Part shown: one piece after another, positions 26,330 through 35,584 of the stretch | How positions within the stretch are numbered: position 1 is the stretch's first letter | How the letters are laid out: every line of letters begins with the position of its first letter | Assembly: GCA_902806355.1 (NCBI GenBank) | Contig: CADCWI010000090.1 | Location: forward strand, 1-64,000 | Length of the DNA stretch: 64,000 bases | Direction of reading: 5' to 3' | Origin: an uncultured Thermomicrobiales bacterium | Lineage (GTDB): Bacteria > Chloroflexota > Chloroflexia > Thermomicrobiales > UBA6265 | Translations under genes and position numbers: made by a program | Notes under the pieces: model-generated | Seen by the model: the letters and a program-made list of their open reading frames with translations, nothing else | Database searches by the model: none | What the model was told of the DNA's origin: nothing

Positions 26330-26717
26330 GGGCCCCACTTCCGAACACGACCCTTAAGGTCCATAACCCTGCCCGCCGCGCGCCGGTTGCGCTGTCGCAC
26401 GCGACCCAGTATAGAGGGAGAAGGCCGGTCACCCGATGAGTGGGCAGGTTGCCTTGCACGTCCGGTCCGCTCCCGCTACGCTGGCCGGGTCGAGACATCC
26501 GGTCCCGATGGTTGCCAGGGGCAAGCCCACGTGATCCGAAGCCACCACCGTGACGCCCACGGTGCGGTCCCCATTATTCCGTTCTACGGATAATCTCCGC
26601 TGTCCTGCCATCGGCCACCCGGCCACCTGCGCCATTGGACAGCGGGAACAGGCGCCGTCGAACGCTCCAGAGTGATCCGACGCCCTCTTCTCCCGCCCTC
26701 AACGGGAGCATCTTCTC
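26330..26717. other. Intergenic region with palindromic operator candidate
   Basis: The region is divergent between the metallo-hydrolase and an MFS gene. An AT-rich inverted repeat at 26573-26594 (arms ATTATTCCGT and ACGGATAAT around TCT) stands out from the GC-rich background and lies about 125 bp before the MFS start. It could bind a repressor of the transporter. No gene was seen. Confidence 0.45.
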
Positions 26718-28070
26718 GTGTTTCGCATATTCCGGCGTATTCCCTTGGTACGTCACGATTGCTCCAGCTCAGTCCGACGACCAGCGTTCTTCGGCGGCGA
26801 GCGATCCGGGCTTTGGTCCAATCGCGATTTCATGAACCTGTGGGGCGCCGAAACGGTCTCCCAGTTCGGTTCCCAGATCACGCCCGTGGCGGTCCCGCTC
26901 CTGGCGGCACTGACGCTCGATGCGACCGCCTTCGAGATGGGCCTGCTGGCGGCGGCGAGCGGGCTGCCCCTCCTCGTCGTCGGCTTCGTTGCGGGTGCAT
27001 GGGTAGACCGGCTCAAGCGGCGACCGATCATGCTCGCGATGGACATCGGGCGAGCGATCACGCTGCTGGCGATCCCGATCGCTGCCGTTCTCGACAGTCT
27101 CAGCATCGAGCTGCTGATGGCCGTGTCGCTGCTCGCCGGCGTCCAAACGGTCTTCTTTAATGCGGCATACGCCTCGATCCTGCCGGTGCTGGTTGGACGG
27201 GCGCAGATCGCTGACGCCAATGGCAAGCTCTATTCGAGCATGTCGATCTCGCAGGTTGCCGGGCCGGCGCTCGCCGGGTCGCTGATCTCCCTCATCTCCG
27301 CTCCCGCCGTGCTCCTGATCGACGCCATGACGTTTCTGTGCTCGGGATGGTTCATCACGCGCATCAGCGACAAGGAAGCGGCACCCGATCTGGCCCGTCG
27401 GGATCGCCACTTCTGGCGAGAGGTACGAGAGGGGTTCCAGACCCTGTTCGCATCGCCCATCCTCCGGGCAACAACGGCAAGCTCCGCCACCATCAACCTC
27501 TCCGGATTCCTGTTTCTCGCGGTTTATGTCCTGTACATGACCGACGATCTCGGGTTGTCCTCAACCGGCGTCGGCCTGGTCTACGCGGCGGGAGGTGTCG
27601 GGTCGCTTCTCGGCAGCATCAGCGCGCACCGGCTGTCGCAGGCGATTGGTGTGGGCCGGACATTGCTCTGGTCCGCCGTCGCGTTCGGGACGTTCGGGCT
27701 GGCGGTGCCGCTGGCGATCCTGGTTCCCGATCACGCATTGCCCCTGATCGTCTTTGCCGAGTTCATGCAATGGATGGCACTTGTCGTCTTTAATGTGATC
27801 CGGCTCAGCCTTCGGCAGGCGCTGACTCCTGACCGGTTGCAAGGGCGCGTCTCGGCATCGAACCAGGTGATCGTCGGTGGCATGCAGCCGATCGGGTCGT
27901 TCCTGGGCGGAGTGATCGGGAGCCTGTTCGGGATCCACGCCGCGCTGATCGTTGGCTGTGCGGGGATGTTCCTGGCGGCCGCATGGATGTGGCTGTCGCC
28001 CACGGCCGACCTCAAGGAGATGCCGGACCCTACGCTCGAGCGCCCCGGTACCGTACCACCGGCCAATTGA
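26718..28070 (+). CDS. MFS transporter (macrolide-efflux / enterobactin-exporter type)
   Basis: The 450-residue protein has twelve membrane helices in the MFS_3 pattern: RDFMNLWGAETVSQFGSQIT at the first helix, then AGAWVDRLKRRPIMLAMDIGRA in the loop between helices 2 and 3. Related proteins export macrolides, siderophores or other small molecules. Start: GTG at 26718, with GGGAG upstream. It is a paralogue in fold of the MFS genes at 32241 and 41524. The substrate is unknown. Confidence 0.88.
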   Translation: MFRIFRRIPLVRHDCSSSVRRPAFFGGERSGLWSNRDFMNLWGAETVSQFGSQITPVAVPLLAALTLDATAFEMGLLAAASGLPLLVVGFVAGAWVDRLKRRPIMLAMDIGRAITLLAIPIAAVLDSLSIELLMAVSLLAGVQTVFFNAAYASILPVLVGRAQIADANGKLYSSMSISQVAGPALAGSLISLISAPAVLLIDAMTFLCSGWFITRISDKEAAPDLARRDRHFWREVREGFQTLFASPILRATTASSATINLSGFLFLAVYVLYMTDDLGLSSTGVGLVYAAGGVGSLLGSISAHRLSQAIGVGRTLLWSAVAFGTFGLAVPLAILVPDHALPLIVFAEFMQWMALVVFNVIRLSLRQALTPDRLQGRVSASNQVIVGGMQPIGSFLGGVIGSLFGIHAALIVGCAGMFLAAAWMWLSPTADLKEMPDPTLERPGTVPPAN

Positions 28071-28234
28071 CATGCCAGTCCTACAGCGTGTCCGTCGCCA
28101 CTCCATGATGAGCGGCCACTGGAGGACACCGATAGCCCCTCACGTGTTCGGTCGAGGGTATGTCCCGCCTTACATACGCTCCACGGACCTGCTGGTCGTC
28201 CTGCTTGGCAACAGGGATGATCGTCGGAGCATGT

Positions 28235-28306
28235 GTAGGGGCGGACCAGGATCGACCACAGAAGACACCATCATCACAGTCATGTGGTCGATTCGTGTGT
28301 CCGCCC
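28235..28306 (+). repeat. Long GTAG-headed REP-like element in the gap 28071-28379
   Basis: It begins GTAGGGGCGGAC and ends GTCCGCCC, with about 50 bp between that includes GTGGTCGATTCGTGTG. The inner part matches that of the copy at 44834-44906 (GGTCGATTCGTATG). No gene was seen in the gap. Confidence 0.75.
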
Positions 28307-28379
28307 GTGCGGTGGCCGAAGCACCGCCCAGCTTCCCCAACCCTTCATCTGGAGTCTGTGGAACACCATCCCTGACAGG

Positions 28380-28724
28380 TCAGGAGGATTCGCCGACCTG
28401 GGATCGCGAGAATCCTTCCGTGGTGGAGTGGTCCCGGGGCTGGACCTTGAGCTCATCGCGTTGCGTCGCGGTGATCCACTCTTCACGGATCCACTGTGCC
28501 TGCCAGGGAATCGCGACCCGGTTCTCGTGATCCCGGAAATCCACCAGATACAGCGGGACGCCGTACGGTCCCATGGGGTTGATATCCGTCACCGTGCCCA
28601 CGGCCCCATCGAACTTGGCTTCCGCCGAGGTCGTGTACATCGTGCTGATGCCGGTGACACCGCGCTTGTTCTTGCCGCGCGGCATCGTCACCTTCACTTC
28701 TTCACCGATTGCATAGGCAGCCAC
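28380..28724 (-). CDS. Hypothetical protein, 114 residues, SH3-like beta-rich
   Basis: I do not recognise a named family. The protein starts AAYAIGEEVKVTMPRGKNKRG and has beta-strand-like segments (GAVGTVTDINP, PLYLVDFRDH, RVAIPWQAQWI), suggesting a small SH3-like barrel, then a polar tail. The GTG at 28724 has AGAGG upstream at good spacing and begins exactly where protein-like sequence begins; the open frame further upstream looks spurious. It is divergent from the DUF2089 operon. Confidence 0.65.
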   Translation of the reverse strand: MAAYAIGEEVKVTMPRGKNKRGVTGISTMYTTSAEAKFDGAVGTVTDINPMGPYGVPLYLVDFRDHENRVAIPWQAQWIREEWITATQRDELKVQPRDHSTTEGFSRSQVGESS

Positions 28725-28870
28725 TGCATGTCCTCTTGATCGAGCGGACGATAGACCGTCTCCAATGGACGTGAGTATAGCGGTTGCCTCCCCTTGACCG
28801 GGCTCCCTGGGACGCACGAGCGCCGTTTTGAACCGACATCTTCCCCCACTCCTCTCGCGGTGGACCCCGA

Positions 28871-28933
28871 TATTGATCACGACATTGAATATATTGATAC
28901 AGTGTTGACAAATATCAATGTCGGACTTAAGAT
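28871..28933 (+). promoter_or_regulatory. Promoter with clustered operator half-sites upstream of the DUF2089 operon
   Basis: A strong promoter is visible: TTGACA (28905-28910), a 17-bp spacer, then TAAGAT (28928-28933). Upstream and inside it are repeated half-sites: TATTGAT at 28871 and 28892, CATTGAA at 28883, and the inverted ATCAATG at 28914. GACATTGA (28881) and TCAATGTC (28915) form an 8-bp inverted repeat. The AT-rich block contrasts with the surrounding DNA. A regulator binding here would cover the -35 box; the DUF2089 protein encoded downstream is the obvious candidate. Confidence 0.72.
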
Positions 28934-29041
28934 CGTCCCATCAGACGCGAGATTCGTTGGGCCATGACAAATCAGCCTGGGGCAGAAGCGACCAGCCAGC
29001 CTCTACGTTCACCAATCCACACACCGGCAGGAGCGACTCCC

Positions 29042-29476
29042 ATGTCTCACAACCCGGATGGCCACCAGCAGGCACTGCACGCGGTTCCCGGACAATGCCC
29101 GGTCTGCGGTCAGGAACTCCATGTCACCCGGCTGCAGTGCGGAAGCTGCGGCACCGGGATCGATGGGCATTTCCGGCTCGGCCGGTTCGCCCGCCTGTCC
29201 GGGGAACACCTCGGCTTCCTCGAGGTGTTCATCAAGAATCGCGGGATCATCAAAGATGTCGAAGCCGAGCTCGGCATCTCCTATCCGACCGTGCGCGCCC
29301 GGCTCGACGAGGTGATCCGGGTCCTCGGCTTCCCGGCCGCCAATGAGGACGGCTTGCGGCCAAGCCAGGCGCGAGAAGAACGGCGCCAGATCCTGGAGGC
29401 ACTGCGGGGCAAGGAGATTTCGGCGGATGAGGCGGCCAGGCGGCTCGCCGTCCTCGGTGACAGGAGGGGATCATGA
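29042..29476 (+). CDS. DUF2089 family zinc-ribbon/HTH regulator
   Basis: The 144-residue protein has a zinc ribbon (CPVCGQEL and CGSCGTGI), then a DUF2089 helix-turn-helix region (EVFIKNRGIIKDVEAELGIS, YPTVRARLDEVI). The C-terminal helix pair is SHOCT-like (ILEALRGKEISADEAARRL). It is probably a DNA-binding regulator of its own operon. ATG at 29042 has AGGAG nine bases upstream. Its stop overlaps the next start as ATGA. Confidence 0.87.
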   Translation: MSHNPDGHQQALHAVPGQCPVCGQELHVTRLQCGSCGTGIDGHFRLGRFARLSGEHLGFLEVFIKNRGIIKDVEAELGISYPTVRARLDEVIRVLGFPAANEDGLRPSQAREERRQILEALRGKEISADEAARRLAVLGDRRGS

Positions 29477-30003
29477 ACGACACGAACGGTGGCATTGACG
29501 CGACCGGACCCGCGGGTCTCGGCGAGGAGCGCCTCGAAATTCTTCGGTTGGTCGAGAACCAGACCGTCACCGCCGAGGAGGCTGCCCGCCTGCTCGAAGC
29601 CCTCGACCGCTCCGACCGCGACCGCCAGGACACGGTCGCGTTCATGCCCGGCGTGCCGCCCATTCCGCAACGCGCGTTCGCTCCACCGCCGCCGCGCCCT
29701 CGTGGCCGCAACGTGCGAATCCGGATCACGGATGTCGACGAGGACGAAACCAAGCTCAATCTTGTCCTGCCTCATCCCCTGCTGGAAGCCGGCCTCAAGA
29801 TGGCCAAGCGGTTTGCCCCGGACCACCTGCTCGAAGCCAGGGACATTCGCGAATCGATCGACGAAGGGTTCGAGGGCCCGATCCTCGACATCCTCGACGA
29901 CGACCAGCGCGTCGAGATCATCGTCGAGGTCCCCGAAGGGACAGGCACCGACGTCCGGGAGCTGCGCGAGATTGGCCGCATCGGGAAGGGCCTCGGGCGA
30001 TGA
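29473..30003 (+). CDS. SHOCT-like domain protein, 176 residues
   Basis: The N-terminal helical module (EILRLVENQTVTAEEAARLL) resembles the short SHOCT-like domain that starts YvlB-type proteins. A proline-rich linker follows, then a basic RGRNVRIRITDVDE strand and an alpha/beta region with LNLVLPHPLLEAGLKMAKR. No membrane segment or signal peptide is seen. It is translationally coupled on both sides (ATGA overlaps at 29473 and 30000). It probably links the regulator upstream to the DUF4097 protein downstream; the function is unknown. Confidence 0.8.
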   Translation: MNDTNGGIDATGPAGLGEERLEILRLVENQTVTAEEAARLLEALDRSDRDRQDTVAFMPGVPPIPQRAFAPPPPRPRGRNVRIRITDVDEDETKLNLVLPHPLLEAGLKMAKRFAPDHLLEARDIRESIDEGFEGPILDILDDDQRVEIIVEVPEGTGTDVRELREIGRIGKGLGR

Positions 30004-31712
30004 TCTTCTTTACCAACGGCAGCGGAAACCACGGGAACCCTGGCGACGCAGGAATGAAAGGCACGGGAACGCAGACCATGACCGCATCACATTCGCTGAC
30101 ACCTATCTCCGGGACCAACGGATACCAGCAGAGCATTGAGATCGATCCAGGCCAACCGCTGCACCTGTCGGTCAGCAACGCCAGCGGCAAGGTCCGGATC
30201 GTCGCTGCGGATCAGTCCAGCGTCTGGATCGTCGTCCGGCGGACGGATGGCGAGGTGGGTGACATCGACGAGGTTGCGATGACGGTCAACGTCGATGGCA
30301 ACACGATCTCGATCCATCCGGACTGGAGTGTCGCGAGCGGTCTCTCGGGGCTGACCCGGCGAATCAGGGACCAGCTCCAGCACGGGTTGAATCCCGACGA
30401 CTGGAACATTTCCAAGCTTCGCCTCAATCCCGATCTCGAGTACGACATCCGGGTCGAGATTCCCCGGGCCCTCGCCGAGGGGTCGACCGTGAACGCCAAG
30501 ACCGCATCTGGGGATGTCGAGGTCTCCGGCGTCCGGGGTGACTTGACCGTCGCCACCGCGTCAGGCTCATCGGCCATCGCCGACGTCAAGGGCACGGTCT
30601 CCGCCCACTCGGCAAGCGGGAGCATCCGCCTGAGCCAGGTCTACGGCAGCCTGGAGGGAAACTCGGCCAGCGGCTCGATCCGGGTTGATGGCGGGGACGT
30701 GTGGACGGCGCTTCGATCGGCCAGCGGCTCGGTCCATCTCAACGAGGTGCGCCTGAAGAACGCCCGGATCGCGACCGTCAGCGGCAGCGTCAAGGGCAAC
30801 ATCATCGCCGACAATGCGGCCGATTATGCGTTCAAGACCGTCAGCGGCAGCGTCAAGCTGGACGCGGCGCTCCCGAGCCAGCGGACTTCCCGCCTCTCGT
30901 TCCGCTCGGTGTCCGGTTCGGCCCGGGCGGGCGGTGACTGGCGAGCGGAAGGCAAGAAGAGCTGGACGCTCGGATCAGGCGAGAACGGTCCAGTCTTCAC
31001 CGTCAAAACGGTTAGCGGCAGCCTCAACCTGACCGGCACCGCCGACCCCAACCTGTCTGGCCGTTCCGAGCCGATGCCCGAAGTGCCGCAGGACGAGGAC
31101 CCCGACCGCACCGAACCGTTCGCGCCTGATCCGGGTGAGATCGGGCGTAGGGTCAAGGCAGATCTGGATCTCGAGCGAGGAGATCGGAAGCTCAGGGCGG
31201 ATCTCGACCTGGACATCGACAAGACGGTCAACTGGGCCAAGGACGTCGCGCGATCGTTTACGCACCCAACGCCGCCCACGCCACCAACACCGCCGACTCC
31301 GAAGATACCGACGCCACCGACGCCGCCCGTCACCCCCGCTCAACCTCCAGCCGGAAGCGGTGGCTCCTGGGCGTGGACGAGCGGAGCCGGGACGGATACG
31401 CGACCGGTCGCCAACGATGACACACAGCCGCTGCCCGCTTCACGGGCGACTGTCGAAGCGGAGCACGAGGCTGCCGTCGCCGAGCAGCAGGCAGCGGTCG
31501 CCGAACAGGAAGCGGCCGTCGCCGAGCAGCAGGCAGCGGCTGCTGAGCGGGAAGCGGCCGTCGCCGAGCAGGCCCCAACGGCCCCCGACACCGGTAGCCC
31601 TGACGCTGGGGACAGCGAGCGGCTGCGCATCCTCGAAGCCCTCGAACGCGGCGAGATCGACATCGATGATGCCCTCGCCAAGATCGAGCGGGAGGAGTCG
31701 CGAGGCACGTAA
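30000..31712 (+). CDS. DUF4097 beta-helix-like repeat protein with SHOCT-like C-terminus
   Basis: The 570-residue protein contains a long DUF4097 region (about residues 45-350) of short repeats of the form A(T)SGSxxxxxVxG, predicted to fold as a beta-solenoid. Next come a TPP-rich stretch, a block of about five imperfect 7-residue repeats (AAVAEQQ/AAVAEQE) and a C-terminal helix pair, RILEALERGEIDIDDALAKI. No signal peptide or membrane helix is seen, so it is probably cytosolic or a scaffold. An internal ATG (residue 19) is an alternative start, but the ATGA overlap favours 30000. Related yvlB-type genes belong to envelope-stress regulons. Confidence 0.85.
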   Translation: MIFFTNGSGNHGNPGDAGMKGTGTQTMTASHSLTPISGTNGYQQSIEIDPGQPLHLSVSNASGKVRIVAADQSSVWIVVRRTDGEVGDIDEVAMTVNVDGNTISIHPDWSVASGLSGLTRRIRDQLQHGLNPDDWNISKLRLNPDLEYDIRVEIPRALAEGSTVNAKTASGDVEVSGVRGDLTVATASGSSAIADVKGTVSAHSASGSIRLSQVYGSLEGNSASGSIRVDGGDVWTALRSASGSVHLNEVRLKNARIATVSGSVKGNIIADNAADYAFKTVSGSVKLDAALPSQRTSRLSFRSVSGSARAGGDWRAEGKKSWTLGSGENGPVFTVKTVSGSLNLTGTADPNLSGRSEPMPEVPQDEDPDRTEPFAPDPGEIGRRVKADLDLERGDRKLRADLDLDIDKTVNWAKDVARSFTHPTPPTPPTPPTPKIPTPPTPPVTPAQPPAGSGGSWAWTSGAGTDTRPVANDDTQPLPASRATVEAEHEAAVAEQQAAVAEQEAAVAEQQAAAAEREAAVAEQAPTAPDTGSPDAGDSERLRILEALERGEIDIDDALAKIEREESRGT

Positions 31713-31985
31713 AGGCCCGCACTCCGGAAGCCAGTCACCCGGCACCCCTCCGTCCGGGTGACATGGCTCTCGCTTGACGATCACCCAACCCGTGACCTGT
31801 GGACCAGGGGGCATCCCGCACGGCAGGGAGACCCTCCAGCGACGGCTTTGTCCCCTTCATCGCCTGACGATTCGGCGTCGATGCCGGCTCGGGTGCTCAG
31901 GACAAGACCGTCATCGGCACTCGCGATCCTGGGACCCATCGAGCCGTAAACGCACGACACGCTGACATCGAAAGGACCGACCACC

Positions 31986-32204
31986 ATGAAAGTAGACAAC
32001 ACGGATGTCATGATGCGACTCATCGCGGATCATCAAGCACATTTGCGAGCACTTGGCAGAAGACAGGCGCCGACTCTCCCCAGGACACCATCCCGGATGC
32101 GGCAGGCAGCCGGTCACGCCCTGATCCGGCTCGGCGAGCAGATTCGCGGCGAGATCCGGGACGCGAGCCCCGCCCCTGCGCAATCCAGACTCGCCACGCA
32201 CTGA
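31986..32204 (+). CDS. Hypothetical small protein, 72 residues
   Basis: The protein is polar and basic, with one amphipathic helix (RMRQAAGHALIRLGEQI). No family is recognised. AAAGGA lies about 11 bases before the ATG, and the gene sits 36 bp before the MFS gene in the same direction. It may be a small co-transcribed protein. Confidence 0.55.
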   Translation: MKVDNTDVMMRLIADHQAHLRALGRRQAPTLPRTPSRMRQAAGHALIRLGEQIRGEIRDASPAPAQSRLATH

Positions 32205-32240
32205 TCCGGATTGGATCCTGAACGGTCAGGAGCGGGCCTG

Positions 32241-33563
32241 ATGGCCGAAGGCACGACGGCGGACACAACCGCGGACATCCCATTCCGCGACAGGCTTCCG
32301 GTCTATGTTCTCCTGGTCACGAGCCTGGTTTCGATCTTCGGGAATCAGCTGACAGCGATCGCCGTTCCCTGGTTTGTCCTTGAGACAACCGGCAGCGCCA
32401 GCCTGACTGGCATCACCGCGGCGGTCACGATCGTTCCGGTCGTGATCGCCACCTTCTTCGGCGGTGCACTCGTCGATCGCACGAGTCACAGAACCCTCTC
32501 GGTCGTCTCCGACCTCATCAGCGCGGTCACGGTCGCCGCGGTGCCGCTCTTCTATCACACGACCGGTCTCGGCTTCGCCGGATTGCTGGTCCTGATGTTT
32601 GTGGGAGCGATCTTCGACGCCCCTGGCTCCACCGCCCGGCAGGCGATGATCCCCTCCCTGTCGCGAAGGTCCGGCATCCCGCTCGAGAAGATCAACGCCA
32701 GGTTCGGGATGCTGTATGCCGGGACATCCCTGTTCGCCGCTCCGCTCGCCGGGCTCCTGATCGCGTCGCTTGGCCCGGTCAATGTGCTCCTGTTCAACGC
32801 GGGGACGTTCGTCTTCTCGGGGCTGGTGATCCTTTTCCTCGTCCCGGCGATGGAACGTGCCGCCCCATCCGGCGAGTCGTTCATGACCGATGTCCGGGTC
32901 GGCCTCTCTTATGTCCGGAACCACGCCCTGATCCGGACGATCGTGATCGCCGCGCTGCTGATCAACATGCTGTTCGCGCCGATCTTCGGCGTGGCGATCC
33001 CGGTCTATGCCAACCAGGAGCTCCAGAGCGTGCGTGCTCTGGGCATCATGTATGGGGGCGAAGGGCTCGGTGCGCTGGCGGGATCGTTCATCTACAAGCA
33101 GATAGCGGGTCGGATCCGGAAACGCCCATACCTTCTGGTATCGGTGCTCCTGCTCTCAGTGCCATTGATTCCCCTCGCGTTCTCCCCGGGCCTGTGGCTA
33201 TCGACGGCGATCGTCGCCGTGATCGGCCTTGGCTCGGGGATGGTCAACCCGATGGTCGGGACGCTGCTGCAGCAGACCACGCCGGAGCACCTGCTCGGTC
33301 GCGTCTCCGGCCTGGTCCGGGCAGGGGCGATGGTCGCGACGCCGATCGGCATGCTGCTCGGGGGAACGCTGATCGCCGCACTCACCTATTCGGGCTCGTT
33401 CCTGCTCAGCGCCGGCCTGATGCTTGCCATCTTCGTCGCGCTGGTCGTGAACAGGGCGCTTTACACCCTGGACGCCAAACCCGAATTCCCTGCAGGGTCG
33501 CCATCGCGGCCTGTTCCAGCCCCGCCGTCCCTGGAAAGGGAGCGCACCACCTTGTCATCCTGA
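32241..33563 (+). CDS. MFS transporter
   Basis: The 440-residue protein has twelve membrane helices. The first reads YVLLVTSLVSIFGNQLTAIA and the family loop GGALVDRTSHRTLSVVSDLI follows the second. It belongs to the MFS_3-type drug/siderophore exporter group. The ATG at 32241 has AGGAG nine bases upstream, which is preferred to a codon at 32211. Its 3' end runs into a MITE-like repeat: the stop lies inside the left terminal repeat. Confidence 0.88.
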   Translation: MAEGTTADTTADIPFRDRLPVYVLLVTSLVSIFGNQLTAIAVPWFVLETTGSASLTGITAAVTIVPVVIATFFGGALVDRTSHRTLSVVSDLISAVTVAAVPLFYHTTGLGFAGLLVLMFVGAIFDAPGSTARQAMIPSLSRRSGIPLEKINARFGMLYAGTSLFAAPLAGLLIASLGPVNVLLFNAGTFVFSGLVILFLVPAMERAAPSGESFMTDVRVGLSYVRNHALIRTIVIAALLINMLFAPIFGVAIPVYANQELQSVRALGIMYGGEGLGALAGSFIYKQIAGRIRKRPYLLVSVLLLSVPLIPLAFSPGLWLSTAIVAVIGLGSGMVNPMVGTLLQQTTPEHLLGRVSGLVRAGAMVATPIGMLLGGTLIAALTYSGSFLLSAGLMLAIFVALVVNRALYTLDAKPEFPAGSPSRPVPAPPSLERERTTLSS

Positions 33564-33824
33564 GCAACCACCGCCGTCATCCCGAGCTCGTCGAGGGATC
33601 CCCCGGCGATGGGCCGCTTTCTCTCCATTGTTGCGCAACAGCCTCTTGAGCCGGTCCGCGTCAGCGGACCCTGTGCCCGCAGTACCGCGATCCGCACCGC
33701 GTCGGATGCGCTTCGCGCGGAGACTCTTCACAGGCGATGCCGAAGGCAGCGATGGACCGCTGTCGCTCGGTTGCTCCGCAACCGTCTATTGGCGAATGCG
33801 GCCCATCGATGCGCTCAGAGTGAC
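33555..33824. repeat. MITE-like element with GTCATCC termini in the gap 33564-33970
   Basis: It begins GTCATCCTGAGC and ends GCGCTCAGAGTGAC, which are imperfect inverted repeats. The interior shares words such as CTTCACAGGCGAT with the element at 57123-57280. No coding capacity is convincing. The first nine bases overlap the MFS coding sequence. Confidence 0.65.
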
Positions 33825-33970
33825 GGAGGGGGATGGCGATCGGACGTTGAAGGGGCGGGTGGCGACCTCGGGCGATCACGAGCAGCGCCCTACGAAAGGA
33901 TGTCACATCGCCGGGGTAGCACCCGGTCATGTCTTACACGCTGCGTCGAGCAGTGGTCGAAATGACCGCA

Positions 33971-35584
33971 CTACCGCGGGTAGACCGCAAGCGCCATCCC
34001 GTCGAGGACGGTCCACATCCCGGTGAACTCATCCCACGGGTAGGAATCGCTTGCCCCGGTAGCCGGATCGATGACGTAGACGCCGCTCTCGTCGTAGCCA
34101 TAGACGGTCACGACATGCATCCCGGCGAACACCGAATAGCTGTCTTCGTCCGTCAGGATCTCCCGGGTGTCGCCCCAGAAACCGAGCCAGACCATCACCG
34201 GATGCCCAGCGTCGAGATGTGCGGTGAGTGGCGCCGCATCGCCGCCGGTGTACATCACCTCACCGGCAAAGCCCCACGCCTCGAGGACCGGGACCAGCGG
34301 TTCGGGATAGACCCCGTAGTCGATCGTATTGCCCCAAAGTCCATCGATATTGCCGCGATACCCGTAATGCGGATTGTCTGCCTGGGGAACCGAAGCCAGG
34401 AACGCTTCCTCCGGAATCGCGTTGCCGAGTGCGCCTGTCGCGATGTGCGCCGCCGCATATTCGCAGCTCAGGTTGCGCTGCTGCCGGTATCCCGTCACGC
34501 CAGGCACGGCCACGCTCGGTGCGGTGCCATCGGTGGGCAGCGATGAGATCCCGTTGTCGCCCACACTAGCGGGAATAAGGAGCCGCGATCCCACCCGCAG
34601 GTTCGCGGTGTCGACAATCGCATTGAGCTCGATGACCGCCTCCGGACTGACACCGTAAATTGCGGCGATGCTTCCGACCGTCTCGCCGGTCTCGACGACG
34701 TGCGCGGTCGCAACCCATGGGCTCGCCCCTTCGTTGGCGGCGGCCATCCTGGCCGCCGTCTCCGGCGCTTGGCCGGGCTCCGGAATGACGATCACCTGAC
34801 CAGCCCGCAGATCGTCCCCGGTCGGAAGATAGCTGGACGCGCGGATGGACGCCGGGTCGACGCCGAATGTCGCCGCGACAGATTCGATGGTGTCGCCGTC
34901 ACGCACCTCGTAGCGCTGCTGTCCGGCAAACCCACTCGTCGCCGCACTCGCCAGCACGATCAACGCGGCAACGGCGGCGATCAGGATCCGCCGCGTCCCC
35001 TGCACCTGGCTCGCCATCGATCCCGTGATCAGCGGATCCAGTACCGATTGCAGACCCCGATGCAGCTGTGACCCGCCAGTGCGGACGTCCGGCTTGCGGC
35101 GCAGGACGATCTTCCGCGGATGCTCGATCGCGCCGACACGAAGCCGGCCATACACCGGAGGCGTCCGGGGATGCAGCGCCAGGTAGTGCTCCTCGCTGCC
35201 CCGGCCAATCCGCCGGGGTTGCGGGACCACCGCGTACGCGCGACGCGGCATCGCGGCTTCTTCCCATCTGCACACGAAGGTCCGCTCGTTGGCCCTCGCC
35301 CGTCGTGGTGCCGTGGAACATTCCGGCTGCCGTCTCACTCGCCCGGCATAGAGATCGAGCATACCGGAAGAAGGTGGTCCGGCCTCGGGTTCCGGATCGG
35401 CCGGCGGACGGTGCCGCGGTGCGTTGGGAGCGGGTTGCCACGTCGGATAGCTCTGCTGCTGGTGGGCCAGCCGGCACCGCCGTCGTCGCTCATCCCATGA
35501 TTCGTCCGTGCGGACACCCGGACGGGATGCACGGGTATGCCCCGTCCCTGAAATTTCTGGTTGGCGACCGAGCAAAACCGTCAT
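33971..35584 (-). CDS. LysM-repeat, C39-like peptidase domain protein, membrane-anchored
   Basis: The approximately 537-residue protein has a basic, proline-rich N-terminus, one membrane helix (ILIAAVAALIVLASAATSGF) at about residue 205, two LysM domains (YEVRDGDTIESVAATFGVDP; HVVETGETVGSIAAIYGVSP) and a C-terminal Peptidase_C39_2 domain. The likely nucleophile is Cys in NLSCEYAAAHIA and the likely His is in GMHVVTVYGYD. LysM binds peptidoglycan-type glycans, so this is probably an envelope protease or peptidase-like protein. The ATG at 35584 has GGAGG with an 8-base spacer; an internal ATG at 35251 is an alternative. Confidence 0.82.
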   Translation of the reverse strand: MTVLLGRQPEISGTGHTRASRPGVRTDESWDERRRRCRLAHQQQSYPTWQPAPNAPRHRPPADPEPEAGPPSSGMLDLYAGRVRRQPECSTAPRRARANERTFVCRWEEAAMPRRAYAVVPQPRRIGRGSEEHYLALHPRTPPVYGRLRVGAIEHPRKIVLRRKPDVRTGGSQLHRGLQSVLDPLITGSMASQVQGTRRILIAAVAALIVLASAATSGFAGQQRYEVRDGDTIESVAATFGVDPASIRASSYLPTGDDLRAGQVIVIPEPGQAPETAARMAAANEGASPWVATAHVVETGETVGSIAAIYGVSPEAVIELNAIVDTANLRVGSRLLIPASVGDNGISSLPTDGTAPSVAVPGVTGYRQQRNLSCEYAAAHIATGALGNAIPEEAFLASVPQADNPHYGYRGNIDGLWGNTIDYGVYPEPLVPVLEAWGFAGEVMYTGGDAAPLTAHLDAGHPVMVWLGFWGDTREILTDEDSYSVFAGMHVVTVYGYDESGVYVIDPATGASDSYPWDEFTGMWTVLDGMALAVYPR

